Source: Prorocentrum cordatum (Eukaryota > Sar > Dinophyceae > Prorocentrales > Prorocentraceae). Taken from it: a DNA stretch of 64,000 bases. A model generated the notes under the pieces. It did not search any database. It was given only the letters and a program-made list of their open reading frames with translations, and had not been told where the DNA came from. The DNA lies in the NCBI GenBank assembly GCA_963575745.1, contig CAUYUJ010009435.1, positions 144,001 to 208,000 on the forward strand, written 5' to 3'. Of this stretch, positions 53,704 to 64,000 are shown piece after piece. How positions within the stretch are numbered: position 1 is the stretch's first letter; every line of letters starts with the position of its first letter. A program made the position numbers and the translations under genes.

Positions 53704-54462
53704 TCACTGGGGCGCCACGGCGGCCGTGGACTGCGGGCGCCCCCCCCGGCGCGCATGGAAGGACCAGAACTTCGTCGTCTGGTCGCCGGGGATGGGCAGG
53801 TGCATGAGCTCGGAGTCCACGGCCCGCAGGTCGGCGTCCGAGAGCCCCTCGAGCCCCAGGTGGTCCGCGAGGCTGCGGAGCACCGTCAGCGCACCGATGC
53901 TCCGCCCGCCCCCGTCGTGCGCCACGATGTCCTCGAAGCGCGTGACGTGCGTCGCAACCTTCATCCAGTCGGGGTCTGGTGGGAAACCGTCTCGGATGCT
54001 CACCACCACATGGGTGAACAGTGGGGCCACGGCTCGGAACTGCTCTTCAGTGATATTGTCTGTCCACTCGTGCGTCTTCACCAGCACGTGGGCTCCAGTG
54101 GCCATCCGTTGCCGCAGCCTCTGCGGCGACAGTGCCCTGATCCAATACGAATCGCAAGCCTCGTGCGCCTGCCGGAACAGGAGCCGGACCGCGTTGAACA
54201 CCCATGTGGATGCCGTGCGGCCCATGTCACGGCTGGCGGTGACGACTAACTTTGGCTCGCGAGGGTACCTGAAACCCGCCTCTGGGTTCCAACGCTGTCG
54301 CTCGACAACGTCAAGATGCCTGGCCTCGCACTCGGGGTTGCGGCAGTCTGGCCTGCAGTCCAGCGGCCCCTGGTAGGGCGGATCCTCGCCGCCGGGCGTC
54401 TCCAGGGTCTGGGAGTTCGTCTCCTGGCTCGCTGGGCGAGTCTCTGCCTGCTGTTCGCTCAT
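53704..54462 (-). CDS. Sulfotransferase-like P-loop protein
   Basis: Encodes 252 residues from an ATG. The first ~60 are polar, with a small Cys cluster ([12 protein letters not shown]). From ~70, [20 protein letters not shown] resembles the 5'-phosphosulfate-binding loop of sulfotransferases (usual core RSGSTW). HVLVKTHEW follows, then VVVSIRDGF (position of the 3'-phosphate-binding Arg/Ser region), FEDIV, and a C-terminal [10 protein letters not shown] typical of this group. Such enzymes transfer sulfate from PAPS to sugars, proteins or small molecules. The substrate cannot be inferred. The segment after SIRD looks shorter than in relatives I remember, so activity is uncertain. No signal peptide or membrane segment is seen, no intron is needed, and no neighbours are related. 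Confidence 0.7.
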   Translation of the reverse strand: MSEQQAETRPASQETNSQTLETPGGEDPPYQGPLDCRPDCRNPECEARHLDVVERQRWNPEAGFRYPREPKLVVTASRDMGRTASTWVFNAVRLLFRQAHEACDSYWIRALSPQRLRQRMATGAHVLVKTHEWTDNITEEQFRAVAPLFTHVVVSIRDGFPPDPDWMKVATHVTRFEDIVAHDGGGRSIGALTVLRSLADHLGLEGLSDADLRAVDSELMHLPIPGDQTTKFWSFHARRGGRPQSTAAVAPQ

Positions 54463-54599
54463 GCTGGCGAGGGGGTGCCCGCGCGGTACCTAGGGTAATC
54501 AGGTGGCCTGGGAGAGCGGAGGTTGCAAACGCCCCAGGCGTCAGCATGATCCATGGCCTCGGGCCGGCGGCTATGAACCCCTCGACACACACCTATACA

Positions 54600-54603
<4 letters not shown>

Positions 54604-54645
<42 letters not shown>

Positions 54646-54892
54646 TGTATATATATACACACACGCACACGCACACGTACACGCAGGCGCACCCACACGC
54701 ACACGCACACACGCACACACGCACACACGCACACACGTACACACACAAACACGCACGCACGCACGCACACACACGCACACACGCACACACGTACACACGC
54801 ACTCACGCACACACGCACGCACGCACACACGCACACACGCACTCACGCACACACGCACACACGCACACGCGCACACACGCACACACAGCTTT
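54604..54892. repeat. AT array followed by CA/CACG array
   Basis: AT dinucleotides (54604-54655), then ACACGC/ACACAC runs to 54892. A second short CA tract lies at 55005-55077. Confidence 0.95.
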
Positions 54893-55077
54893 TGGCGTCG
54901 CGCGCAGAGCAGGAATCACGCGCGCGCGTCGGGGAGCGCCCGAGCCCGCAGAGACCGCTTAGGGTCCTGCAGCAGCCGTCCGACACAACTCATCCAGGGC
55001 ACACACGCACATGCACACGCACGGGCACATACTCAAACACACACACACAGAGAGAACACACACACACACACATACAC

Positions 55078-56732
55078 CGTCGGACAACAAAACAGGATTA
55101 CAGGTTTTCCTTGGAAGGGGCAAGCACCTGCTGCCCGCGATGCGGAAAGGAGAGGTGGGAAGGAGAGCGGCGGATTAAGCGACGAGGCGGGAGGAGAGCG
55201 AGGGAGGAATGAGGAGGCATGGCGCGCGCGGAGGAGTAAACCCATCCTCCTCCTTTTTCCTACGATTCCACTTTTTGTCTCTTCATACCGCCACCTCCTC
55301 CTCCTCCTTTTGCTCCTGTTCCTCCTCCTGCTCCTCCTCCTCATGATGGTCTCAAGAGCCGCGAACATGGACTTATGATCCGTGGAGCTGGGACCTCGGC
55401 TTCGGGGGTACCGGAATCAAAACTATGATGCGATTGGCGTTTGTCCCCGGATGCAAGAAGCCAACATCATGTGACTTGAATATGATGCACATTGTTCGTT
55501 GGTGCTGAGCTGATGTATGAAGGAAGGAGGCTGGCATGGTTCGGATGCAGAAGTCTGGAAGGTCCTGGGGAAGTAACTCGGTAAAACGTTGTCCTTCTTC
55601 CCACTGTGAGGATCGTCTAGCCGATTCCCATCCAAACTTGACCAGCCCCCACAAGTCAGGCTGATATACCATGGCGCCGATGCTACCCCTCCTCCATTCT
55701 CCAGATTTTTAGTTCGTAATGCGAAAGCTCGCCACCGCACAAAACACCCTTTCTCCTCCTCCTGTTCCTCCTCCTCCTCCTCCTACTCCTCCTCCTCCTC
55801 CTCCTCCTCCTCCTCCGTGACCTCGGCCTCGCGGCCATGGTTTGCCGCGGCCTGGCCGCGGGGGCCCTCCAAACGGGGGGGGGAGAAGTCTCTCCACCAG
55901 ACACAATGTCCTCATCCGTCCTGCTCAAAGGGAGGATGGAGAGGGGAGCAACAGAGAAGGACGCCCCCTGAGCACCCTCGAAACTGTCAAGCACCTCAAC
56001 CTCCCAGACCATTTCCCTGTCGCAGTCTCCTGCTTCTTCCCCCTCCACCCCAACCCCCAATCCCGTCGCTGGGCGCGTTCCGAACAAGATTTCGAACCTA
56101 ATTCGGGTTCCAATCCAAGATGGCTCCAAGACCAGCCCTACTGAACCCCTGGTCCAACTCGACGGCGTGGAGTTCGAAGTGCTCTTTCGGGGGCCGATCG
56201 ACACGGCCCCGGAAAACCCCGGGAGCGCCTCGAGAGAGCCACGAGCAGACTCCAAGGGGGATTCCAAGGATGGACCGAGGAGGCGAGGATGTAAGGGCAC
56301 CCTTGGGCAGGTTGCCCATCCTCACTAGTCGGGGATGGACAGACCCCCCTTTAGTAAAACGTGGTTTAGTGAAAACGACCTGAGGCCCAAACCTGGCGGG
56401 CGCAAGCCTGGAAAATAACGGCCACGGCGCCCTCTCGAGAACCGAAAACGGACAATTCCCTAATCGACGTGTCACTGTTGGGGGTTCTGTCCACCCCCGA
56501 ACTAGGCGGGTGGACTGCAGTCCGGGACGGTCTGCACACCCCGGTGGCGCCAGGGTGACGAGACTCGCCCCAGGCTGCTCGGGGAGCCCGTCGAGGCCAG
56601 CGGGGTCCTCTCGGGAGGCCCGCTGTGGCCGCCAGGTGGGGGCCACGCGGCGGGGGGGGGGGCGTCCACGCGCAGCCCGAGGCCTTCACCCGACGCTGGG
56701 GGGGGGGGGGTCCCTCCAACCGCGCCGCGCCT
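55078..56732. other. No gene recognised; triplet tracts
   Basis: TCC tracts at 55288-55345 and 55755-55815. Overlapping frames at 55683-56300 (minus) and 56098-56646 (minus) show no domain. Confidence 0.35.
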
Positions 56733-56796
56733 GCGTGGTGGTCGGCGCAGAGGGCCCTGAACTCGGCCGCCCACTCCTCGGCGGTCCCCTCGAATC
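56733..56796 (-). pseudogene. Exon-sized EF-hand-module fragment (GFEG part)
   Basis: After the acceptor GGCGCTCAG the minus strand reads GA TTC GAG GGG, encoding FEGTAEEWAAEFRALCADHHAG. This parallels FEGDDATWEAEF...HAG in exon B of the 18.5-kb gene. The phase (one base supplied upstream) matches the EF-hand exon ending at 63446, so the two could belong to one gene with a 6.6-kb intron, or be separate relics. Confidence 0.4.
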
Positions 56797-56849
56797 CTGA
56801 GCGCCGCCGGCCGGGGTGGTGAGGGAGGAAAAGCGCGGGGCGTGAGGAG

Positions 56850-57016
56850 GGGGAGGAGGAGGAGGAGAGGAGGAGGAGGAGGAGGAGGAGGAGGGCCAGG
56901 GGGCCCTTCTCCTCCTCCTCCTCCTCCTCGCCTCCTCCTTCCTCCTCCTCCTCCTCCTCCTCCCCCTCCTCCTCCTCCTCCTCCTCCTCCTCCTCCTCCT
57001 CCTCCTCCTCCTCCTT
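56850..57016. repeat. GGA then TCC triplet arrays
   Basis: A GGA tract (56850-56895) faces a TCC tract (56910-57016), making a long imperfect inverted repeat. Confidence 0.9.
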
Positions 57017-57654
57017 CTTAATTCAGTGCCTCGTTTCGGCGTTCCCTCGGTGCCGTCGGGAAGCAGACGGGGGAGGGGAAGGGCCCATGTAATACCTGAG
57101 GCGGTGGTGAATCTCAGATGCCACCGGGCCCGTTCTATGAACTCGTGCAAACGGCACGATCTTGCACTCGGTGGGGCGGCGAGGTGAGGCCCCGTCCGGG
57201 TTTGCCCCTGATGCTCGCGTCGTCGCTTCGGATGATTATCATCTCTTATGGCGGCCGTAGTAGGGGGGAGGAGGATCGAGATCTGCGCGGGAAGAACAGC
57301 TGTTCTGCTTCGAGGGAGGAGAGGAGGTCAGCCAGCGCAGGGATTGCCTCCACAAGCGGCGCAAAAGGAGGTGCTGTGTGCAGCAGGCCGGGAAAGAGGG
57401 GGCCTCTGGACACCATGCAACCTCTTTGGCAACAGGTACCCTGCGGACCCCCCGTGCAGGTGGTGCAAGTCGGCTCGAGGCACGCCTTTTCCACTGTTTC
57501 TGGAAGCGTGACGGTACTTGGGGGGTCCGGCGAGATCTTGACCACAGTGGGATGGCGCGTGCAGCACACGCTTCCCAATCATGTCTGGAGTGGACCCGAG
57601 GCCTGATGGCCGGCGACCGCGACCAGATTGCATGGAGCCGAATTGACGGAGGCC
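57017..57654. other. No gene recognised
   Basis: Plus-strand frame 57118-57606 and opposing minus-strand frames show no domain. Confidence 0.35.
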
Positions 57655-57865
57655 CCAAGAGGCCCCAAGAGGGCCCCAAGATGGCCCCCAAGAGGCCCCC
57701 AGGAGGACCCCAGTCGGCCCCAAGAGGCCCCCCCGAGGCACCCAAGACGCCCAAGAGCCCCCCAGGACCGCCAAGAGACCCCCAAGATGTCCCAAGAGGC
57801 CACTACGGAGCGCCCAAGAGATATCCCAAGAGGCTCCGAGAGGCATCCAAGAGACCTCTGGCCCT
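57655..57865. repeat. CCCCAAGAGG-type short-period repeat
   Basis: GGCCCCAAGAGGCCCCAAGA and similar at 10-12 bp. Confidence 0.8.
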
Positions 57866-57896
57866 TTTGTTTGCCCTCTTCCGCCTTCTCCTTCTT

Positions 57897-57938
57897 CCTC
57901 TCCTCCTCCTCCTCCTCCTCCTCCTCCTCCTCCTCCTC

Positions 57939-57969
<31 letters not shown>
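57897..57969. repeat. CTC triplet array
   Basis: Near-perfect CTC run of about 60 bp ending in a C-run, immediately before the spliced-leader relic. Confidence 0.95.
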
Positions 57970-57991
57970 TCCGTAGCCATTGTGGCTCAAG
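57970..57991 (+). other. Spliced-leader relic (21/22)
   Basis: TCCGTAGCCATTGTGGCTCA followed by AG equals the 22-nt dinoflagellate leader except for one T-to-G at 57982. Genomic leader sequence directly upstream of a reading frame, and not part of an SL RNA gene, marks a reverse-transcribed mRNA. I see no SL-RNA gene body (GT donor plus Sm site) after it. Confidence 0.85.
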
Positions 57992-58080
57992 GAGATCCTG
58001 CTCTGTGCTGCTTGCTCTGAGCTCCTCCACGGCGCGGCACGCGGCCATTGGCGCGCGTTGCTGTTCTCCCCGCCGCTGCG

Positions 58081-59535
58081 ATGCCACGTGGGGCGAAATG
58101 TGGCTCCACCGTCAGACATGGCGTGTCGACAGCTACGGTCCCGACGGTGGAAGCCGCAGCAGCACTCATGTTGCTGCTGCAAGCTGGGGCGGCGCAAGGC
58201 GGTTCCTCGCCTGCGCCTGCCGCAGCGGCTACGGAGGCGGCGCCAGGGGCCGAGGCGCTGACGGCCATAGGGGGAGAGGCGCAGCGGCTGCTTGGCTTGG
58301 CTGCGGAACTCACCGCGGTGTTGGGCGGGGCCACGCTGGCCGCCGGCCTGGCCCGGTGCCGTGGCGAAGGCCGGCGCCCGCCGCCCCGCTTGGAGAGGGC
58401 CTAGCGCGCGGTGGACGCGGCAGCCTCCATGCTCCGTCATCCTGGTGCAGGGGCTGAAGCATTGGCCGCTGCGCGCGGCTGGGTGGAGTCGCACTCCGAG
58501 GCGGAGGACCAGTCCACGTCCATGGACGGACCCACGGACAAGCTCGTGGATTGGGCGCCGCTGGAGGAGGCTGACTCGTCGAGTGCTGGCGAAGCCGTTC
58601 GGGCAGAAGGTGAGCTTCGTGATGGTCGTGACGAGCTTCGTGATGGTCGTGACCTGCTTCGTGATGGTCGTGATGGTCGCGACGTGCTTCGTGATGGTCG
58701 CGACGAGCTCCGTGATGGTCGCGACGAGCTTCATGACGGGCTTCGTGACGTGCTTCCTGACGGGCTTCGTGATGGTCGCGACGAGCTTCACGATGGTCGT
58801 GACGTGCATCGTGATGGTCGTGAGGGTCGCGACGAGCTTCGTGATGGTCGCGACGAGCTTCGTGATGGTCGCGACGAGCCTCACGATGGTCGTGATGGTC
58901 GCGACGAGCTTCCTGACGAGCTTCGTGATGGTCGCGACGAGCTTCCCGACACGCTTCGTGATGGTCGCGACGCGCTTCCTGACGGGCTTCGTGATGGTCG
59001 CGACGAGCTTCGTGACGCGCGTCGTGATGGTCGCGACGGGCTTCGTGATGGTCATGACGAGCTTCGTGATGGTCGCGCCGAGCTCCATGATGGTCGTGAC
59101 GGGCTCCCTGCTGATGACGGCGCTGCGGTACTTGGCGGTGGCGAGCTACCTGGGCCAGTTCATGGTGCAGCAGTTCGAGCTGAAGGTAGTCTACGAACGT
59201 CGTGGGCGGATGCCGAGTTCGGCCCTGGAGACGAGCTCCGCGACGCCGCGAACGACGGGGAGTGCCACAGCGTGCACAGCATGCCGACGGAGGAGCTGGC
59301 GGAGGGCATGCGGGTCGCGGCCATCGAGGCCTTCAACACGGTTGCGGGCAGACGGATCCGTGTCCCTGTCGGGCTCGTCGGGACCGTGGTGCAAGTCGCT
59401 AGTCCCGCTGACAATGTCATCATCCAGTGGGACGAGCCGATGCGCCTGCGGGGAGTCGGCGCTCCGCCGATGCCGCGTGCGCAGTGGAGAATGCTGAAGG
59501 CTGTGAAAGGTTGTGAGCGCACAGAGCATATCTAG
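58081..59535 (+). pseudogene. Probable retrogene with ELRDGRD repeats, one stop
   Basis: An ATG at 58081, 90 bp after the SL relic, opens a frame that runs to 59535 with a single TAG at 58402-58404. Part one (107 residues) is Ala/Leu-rich (EAAAALMLLLQAGAAQGG). Part two has a polar lead-in, then ~24 copies of ELRDGRD (21-bp DNA repeat, 58610-59110). It ends in a compact C-terminal domain with EGMRVAAIEAFNTV, RRIRVPVGLVGTVVQV and VIIQWDEPMRL, which resembles a small beta-rich domain I associate with other dinoflagellate proteins (inference). The C-terminal domain supports this frame over the overlapping one. If the TAG is real the gene is dead or starts later, with a GTG at 58411. Function unknown. 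Confidence 0.5.
58610..59110. repeat. 21-bp tandem repeat (GAGCTTCGTGATGGTCGTGAC)
   Basis: About 24 units of 21 bp, with some lacking or repeating a 9-bp GATGGTCGT/GATGGTCGC block. It reads ELRDGRD in one plus frame, SFVMVVT/SFVMVAT in the next, and ATITKLV on the minus strand. Confidence 0.9.
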
Positions 59536-60639
59536 TTGATATGTGTGCTCCGCTCTGCCTCGGTGCGGCCCACGCTCCGCCCTGCTGGATTCGCATCGTC
59601 GTTCTGGTTGTGCTTTGGGGGGGGGCTCTGGGGTCGGTTTTCGCCCGTGGGGCGATGGCTAGCCCCTTCTGGGTTGGGGCGGCCTCGGGGGGCCGCTGGG
59701 TGGTCGCCCGTCCGTCCCCGCGGGGGTGGCGTTCCTGCTGCACTGGCCGTCTTCGGAGGGCCTAGGCGGCGGGAATGCCTGTCTGGGCGCTCTGGTCTTC
59801 TGGGTTCCTGGCCCCTCGTCGCCTTGGGCTGCCGTGGCGTATGTTTCCATCGACAGCTCAATTGACCCAGCTCTCTTTCTGTGGTCACTGTGCCAGCTGC
59901 ACGAGTCCCTTGCCATGCAGTCTGGCTTCCCTTCCGCGATTGTGGAAGGCCCTCCATATCCAGCTAGAGTCCCGCGCTTCGGTCACCACCCGTCGCGCCA
60001 GGCTGTGCGCGCCTCCTCCTCCTCCTCCTCCTCCTCCTCCTCCTCCTCCTCCTCCTCCTCCTATGAACATTCCTTCTCCCCATTCCCTCATCCATCCATC
60101 AAGCCTCCTCCTTCTCCTCTTCCCTCGCACGGTTCGGCCGTCCCCCTCTTTGCTCACGCGCTTCCCTGATCACTTCAACTCGCCTGGACATCGTTTCTGG
60201 ATGGGCTGGTGGGCAGACACGAAGCGTCTAAAACTCCCGAGGTGTCCTGAAATCGCGAGGGCGTGCGGCAGCACGGGCCAAATCCGCGGCGGCGACCCCC
60301 CGCTCCTGGAAGAAGAAGATGGCGTCTGGGCGGCCTCTGGGTGTCTTGTGGTGAGCCTCCTTCGCAATCCCCTTTCTCCCAAATGCCTCCAATCGTCCGC
60401 CCCAGCCTGGGTGCCCGAGACCGCCGGCGGATCGATCTGCTCGATTCGCGGGGCCCCTGAAGCTCTCGGCTCCCTTGCCCGGGGACGTCCCCGACCGATC
60501 TCTAGTGGCCCCGGGGCCAAAGAGTGGCCGCCCGGAGGCCGAGATAGCGGAATGCCTGGACTGGAAAAATGAGTCCGCCAGACGCGTAGGTCTGCCTGGG
60601 GAACGCTCTCGTCAACATGTTCGAACTACTTATCACCTG
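59536..60639. other. No gene recognised; short CTC array
   Basis: CTC run at 60013-60062. Frames overlap on both strands without domains. Confidence 0.4.
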
Positions 60640-61470
<831 letters not shown>

Positions 61471-61559
61471 CATCGTCGTGGTCGTACCCGTCCTCATCCT
61501 CAGCGCAAGGAAACCGAGATCTCCAAACACGCATTGTTGCCACCGGTGTTTCAAAGATG

Positions 61560-62110
61560 CTGGCTTCTTGGGGCCCTCTTGAGAAAACCTCTGGGCACTT
61601 CTTGACGGCATCTTCGCCATCCAGCCGGCTGATCGTCCCGCTCGCTCCTGCCTCGAAGTCCCCCAGAGCGCGCTCGACCAATCGCGGCCCGTGGGCCGCT
61701 CCCGAGGGCAGGAATCGGAGAAACTAGTCGGAAACGTCCGAGCTGTCTCTCGGGGGCCTTGTGGAGCCTCTTGGGGGCCCTTTGGGTGCTTAATCATGTG
61801 GAGCATCATGGGCGCCTGTTGTGGGCTTCGTTCGAGCCTTGCAGCGCCTCTTGAGGTCGCGTTTTGAATGCCTGGCGGGGCCTCTTGGTCTCTTGGAGAG
61901 TCTTGGGGGCTGTGTGGTCGCCTTTGGGGTCTCTTGGGGGCCTCGTGGGGGAATTATGGTACCTCGTGGGAGCCTCTTGGAAGCATCCTGGAGCCTCTTG
62001 AGATGAGGGGGTCTTGGGTTATCTTGGGGCCTCTGGGGAACTTCTTGGGGCCGTTTCGGGGCCTCCTGGGAGCCTCGTGGGGGTGATTTTGGGGCCTCAG
62101 CATCCTATCA
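61560..62110. repeat. CCTCTTGGGG-type short-period repeat
   Basis: Reverse orientation of the CCCCAAGAGG family (GGGGCCTCTTGGTCTCTTGG, GGGGCCTCCTGGGAGCCTCG), interrupted by unique sequence at 61590-61740. Confidence 0.75.
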
Positions 62111-63445
62111 GCGGTTTCCTCGGTTCACTCTCCCCACCCCCCTCTCCTGGGCCTGTCTTCCCCTCCCCTCCACGCTCCCCTCCCCTCCCCTCCCCACGCC
62201 CCCCTCTCCAGGCCCCCCCCCCACCCTCCCCCCTCTCCTGTAAACCTGTCCCGTAAAGTGTCCTGGCCCTAAGACGGGCCCACAGAGGGCTCCAAGACGG
62301 TAATTACCACAAGCGCTCCAAGAGCGCCTCAGTGTGCGAATTATAACTGACGCCGCCTTCTTTTCTGATCGATGGCCCCCAAGATTGCCTCGAGAGAGCC
62401 CACAGGCCCCTAAGAGTGCCGCAAGAAGACCCCGAGAGAGCCCCAAGGACGGCCCCAAGAGGGCCAAAGCAAGCTGCCATGAAGCTCCCGCATTGATAGA
62501 TCAGCCAAAGCATAACAATGCAACTCACCCAGGCTCGTTTCTGGATGGGCTGGTGGGGGATACTCTTGTAGTCAGCGGCCGCGGGCGAGCGCGCCGGCGG
62601 CGTGTCAGGTCAAAGCGGGCTACGCAAAGACGAATTGGCAAAGGAAATGCGGGAAAACCAAACTGAGCGAGGGGTGAGGCGACAACTAAGCGCGGCCGAG
62701 GCCTCAGCTGGGGGGCTGCCGGGACTGAGCTGAGGGGGACTGCCGCTGGTGGGGGATACGCGGACCGCCTAAGAATTCGCATCCTGAAGGTTCAACGCCC
62801 CCGGGCCCAGAAGCAGACACATGCACCCCGGCAACTGCAGAGATCGGCCTCCCGAACAGAGCCCGAGAAGATGGAGCAGATGGGGCAGGAGTACCGCACC
62901 GCATCGCCGCGGCGTATCGCCGACGCACCGCCAAGCCATCGCCGCTGCATGGACGGCGGCGGCGATGCGTCGGCGACGGCGAGATGGAGAACGCAGGGCC
63001 GCACGCCTCCCGAGTGGGTCAGAGCGCGGGGTCGCACGGAGAACGCGGGGCCGCACAGCATATCCTCCGCCACCAGCTGCTCGGACCCCACTCGGGACCT
63101 CCCCCGAGGTCCGACCGTGCGAGAGGTTGCGCAGCATCGCGGACGATCGCGACCAGAGCTCTCCACCACATCTTTCTGCTGCACTCTTCGAGCCCGATCG
63201 ATCTGTGAGGGTCGCGGGGCCCGAAGCCGTCGCAGGAGAGGCTGGACCGCAACCAGCTGGCGGACAACCTGGCGAATGAGGTGACAGCCTGGATCGGAGA
63301 AGCCATGCAGGAGGGAGACGCCCTCCGGCTTCGAAGCACCAGGGCTCGAGGCGCGAACGCCTGGCGTGAGAAAAATTGCAACGCCCAGATCTATCATGGT
63401 CTGTCGACTCGCCGGGAGGCCTGCCGGGCTCTCCCCGGAGCCGTC
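62111..63445. other. No complete gene recognised
   Basis: C-rich tract at 62140-62235, then another CCAAGA/CCCCGAGAG patch (62370-62475). A plus-strand stretch at 63235-63340 (RLDRNQLADNLANEVTAWIG) looks protein-like but has a stop just upstream and no known domain. Confidence 0.35.
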
Positions 63446-63521
63446 CTGTCTGCCGCGCGAACGCCTCCATCTCCACGCAGCTCAGCCGCCCGTCCCCGTT
63501 GAGGTCGCAGGCGCGGAAGAC
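63446..63521 (-). pseudogene. EF-hand exon fragment
   Basis: After GGGGCAG the minus strand encodes VFRACDLNGDGRLSC and then VEMEAFARQTG, a complete EF-hand loop (Asp1, Asn3, Asp5, Gly6, Leu8, Glu12). The exon ends CAGACAG before GACGGC, the same donor-side hexamer as in the 19.9-kb gene. The frame continues as an uninformative 290-codon ORF into the presumed intron. Its partner may be 56733-56796. Confidence 0.45.
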
Positions 63522-63776
63522 CTGCCCCAGGGGGTGAGGGGCCACCGTGCGTTCCTGGAGCTTTTGGACACTCTCGTGGGCTCTTGGAGTAGATGATCCA
63601 ATCAACGTCACGAACCGACTCAGGAGGCCCGAGCTGCGCACCGAACACCGATCGCCCCGCGGCGTGCCGAAACATCGCGACGGCCAGCCTGCGGCCGCGA
63701 TTCAGCCTCAGAGGGGGCCCTCCCTCGGTCCCTGACCGCCCTATGGGGAGCCGAGTGGAGAAAAGACGACAGTTAA

Positions 63777-63920
63777 GTCGGGCGTGTCCCCCTACAAGGG
63801 GTTGTCGGACGAAGTACCACAAAAAATACTCCAAAATAGTAAAACAATGGTGGAAAAAGAGTCCCCAGACTAATGTTTGACTATTTTTGAATATGCCTCC
63901 TATAGAGGGACAGGCCCGAC
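63777..63920. mobile_element. 144-bp TIR element (MITE-like), member 2
   Basis: Begins GTCGGGCGTGTCCCCCTACA and ends TAGAGGGACAGGCCCGAC, with imperfect terminal inverted repeats of ~22 bp. It is flanked by TTAA on both sides (63773-63776 and 63921-63924), the target used by piggyBac-type transposases. The A-rich interior shares ATACTCCAAAATAGTAAAAC-like sequence with the 53.4-kb member. It has no open frame. Confidence 0.85.
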
Positions 63921-64000
63921 TTAAGACTACGGCCTCGGACGTGTGGGCTGACCCAATCAGGAGACGCGCTGGCCCGAGTCGAGCCCGGGCCAGCCAAGAC

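Overview
The window reads as nuclear DNA of a dinoflagellate. Four things point there: relics of the dinoflagellate spliced leader (one at 57970-57991 matches the 22-nt leader at 21 positions), a tandem pentatricopeptide-repeat gene of the style expanded in these algae, likely GA-AG introns, and GC-rich sequence packed with triplet arrays and degenerate 10-12 bp repeats. No species is claimed. Very little is unique protein-coding sequence. Most long open frames are by-products of repeats whose period is a multiple of three.

Left part (1-22700): an array of 18-bp palindromes (0.7 kb), a ~54-bp tandem array (1.6-2.1 kb), a decayed non-LTR retrotransposon on the minus strand (2.6-5.05 kb), two arrays of one ~90-bp satellite (6.0-7.6 and 8.7-9.4 kb), an intact PPR gene on the minus strand (10.9-12.5 kb), a two-exon EF-hand fragment (18.5-19.9 kb), a spliced-leader relic (21.17 kb), a perfect 42-bp-arm hairpin (21.4 kb) and a broken poly(A)-binding-protein-like RRM pseudogene (22.3-22.7 kb).

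Middle (22700-39400): two large fields of a 12-bp minisatellite (22.7-23.3 and 25.7-28.5 kb). Between them is a ~889-bp repetitive element, and an essentially identical copy lies in inverted orientation at 35.95-36.83 kb. The 24.3-kb copy sits inside one of two duplicated units, so the other unit preserves the empty site.

The centrepiece (39439-50189, minus strand) is a 10.75-kb Copia-order LTR retrotransposon. It has 175-bp LTRs (TG...CA), a 5-bp CCTCC target duplication inside a CCT array, a primer-binding site, a polypurine tract, gag-protease, a candidate -1 frameshift site, then integrase, reverse transcriptase and RNase H. Pol is broken three times. Two extra intact reading frames of no recognised family lie between RNase H and the 3' LTR.

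Right part (50190-64000): triplet arrays, two members of a small TIR element family (one with a TTAA target duplication), an intact sulfotransferase-like gene (53.7-54.5 kb), a likely retrogene with a spliced-leader relic and a 21-bp coding repeat (58-59.5 kb), an 800-bp CAT array, and two more exon-sized EF-hand-module fragments (56.7 and 63.5 kb).

The recurring theme is reverse transcription. LTR and non-LTR elements are present, and at least two, perhaps three, loci look like recycled cDNAs. Several of these insertions abut TCC/GGA triplet tracts. Alignments, identities and counts were made by eye.
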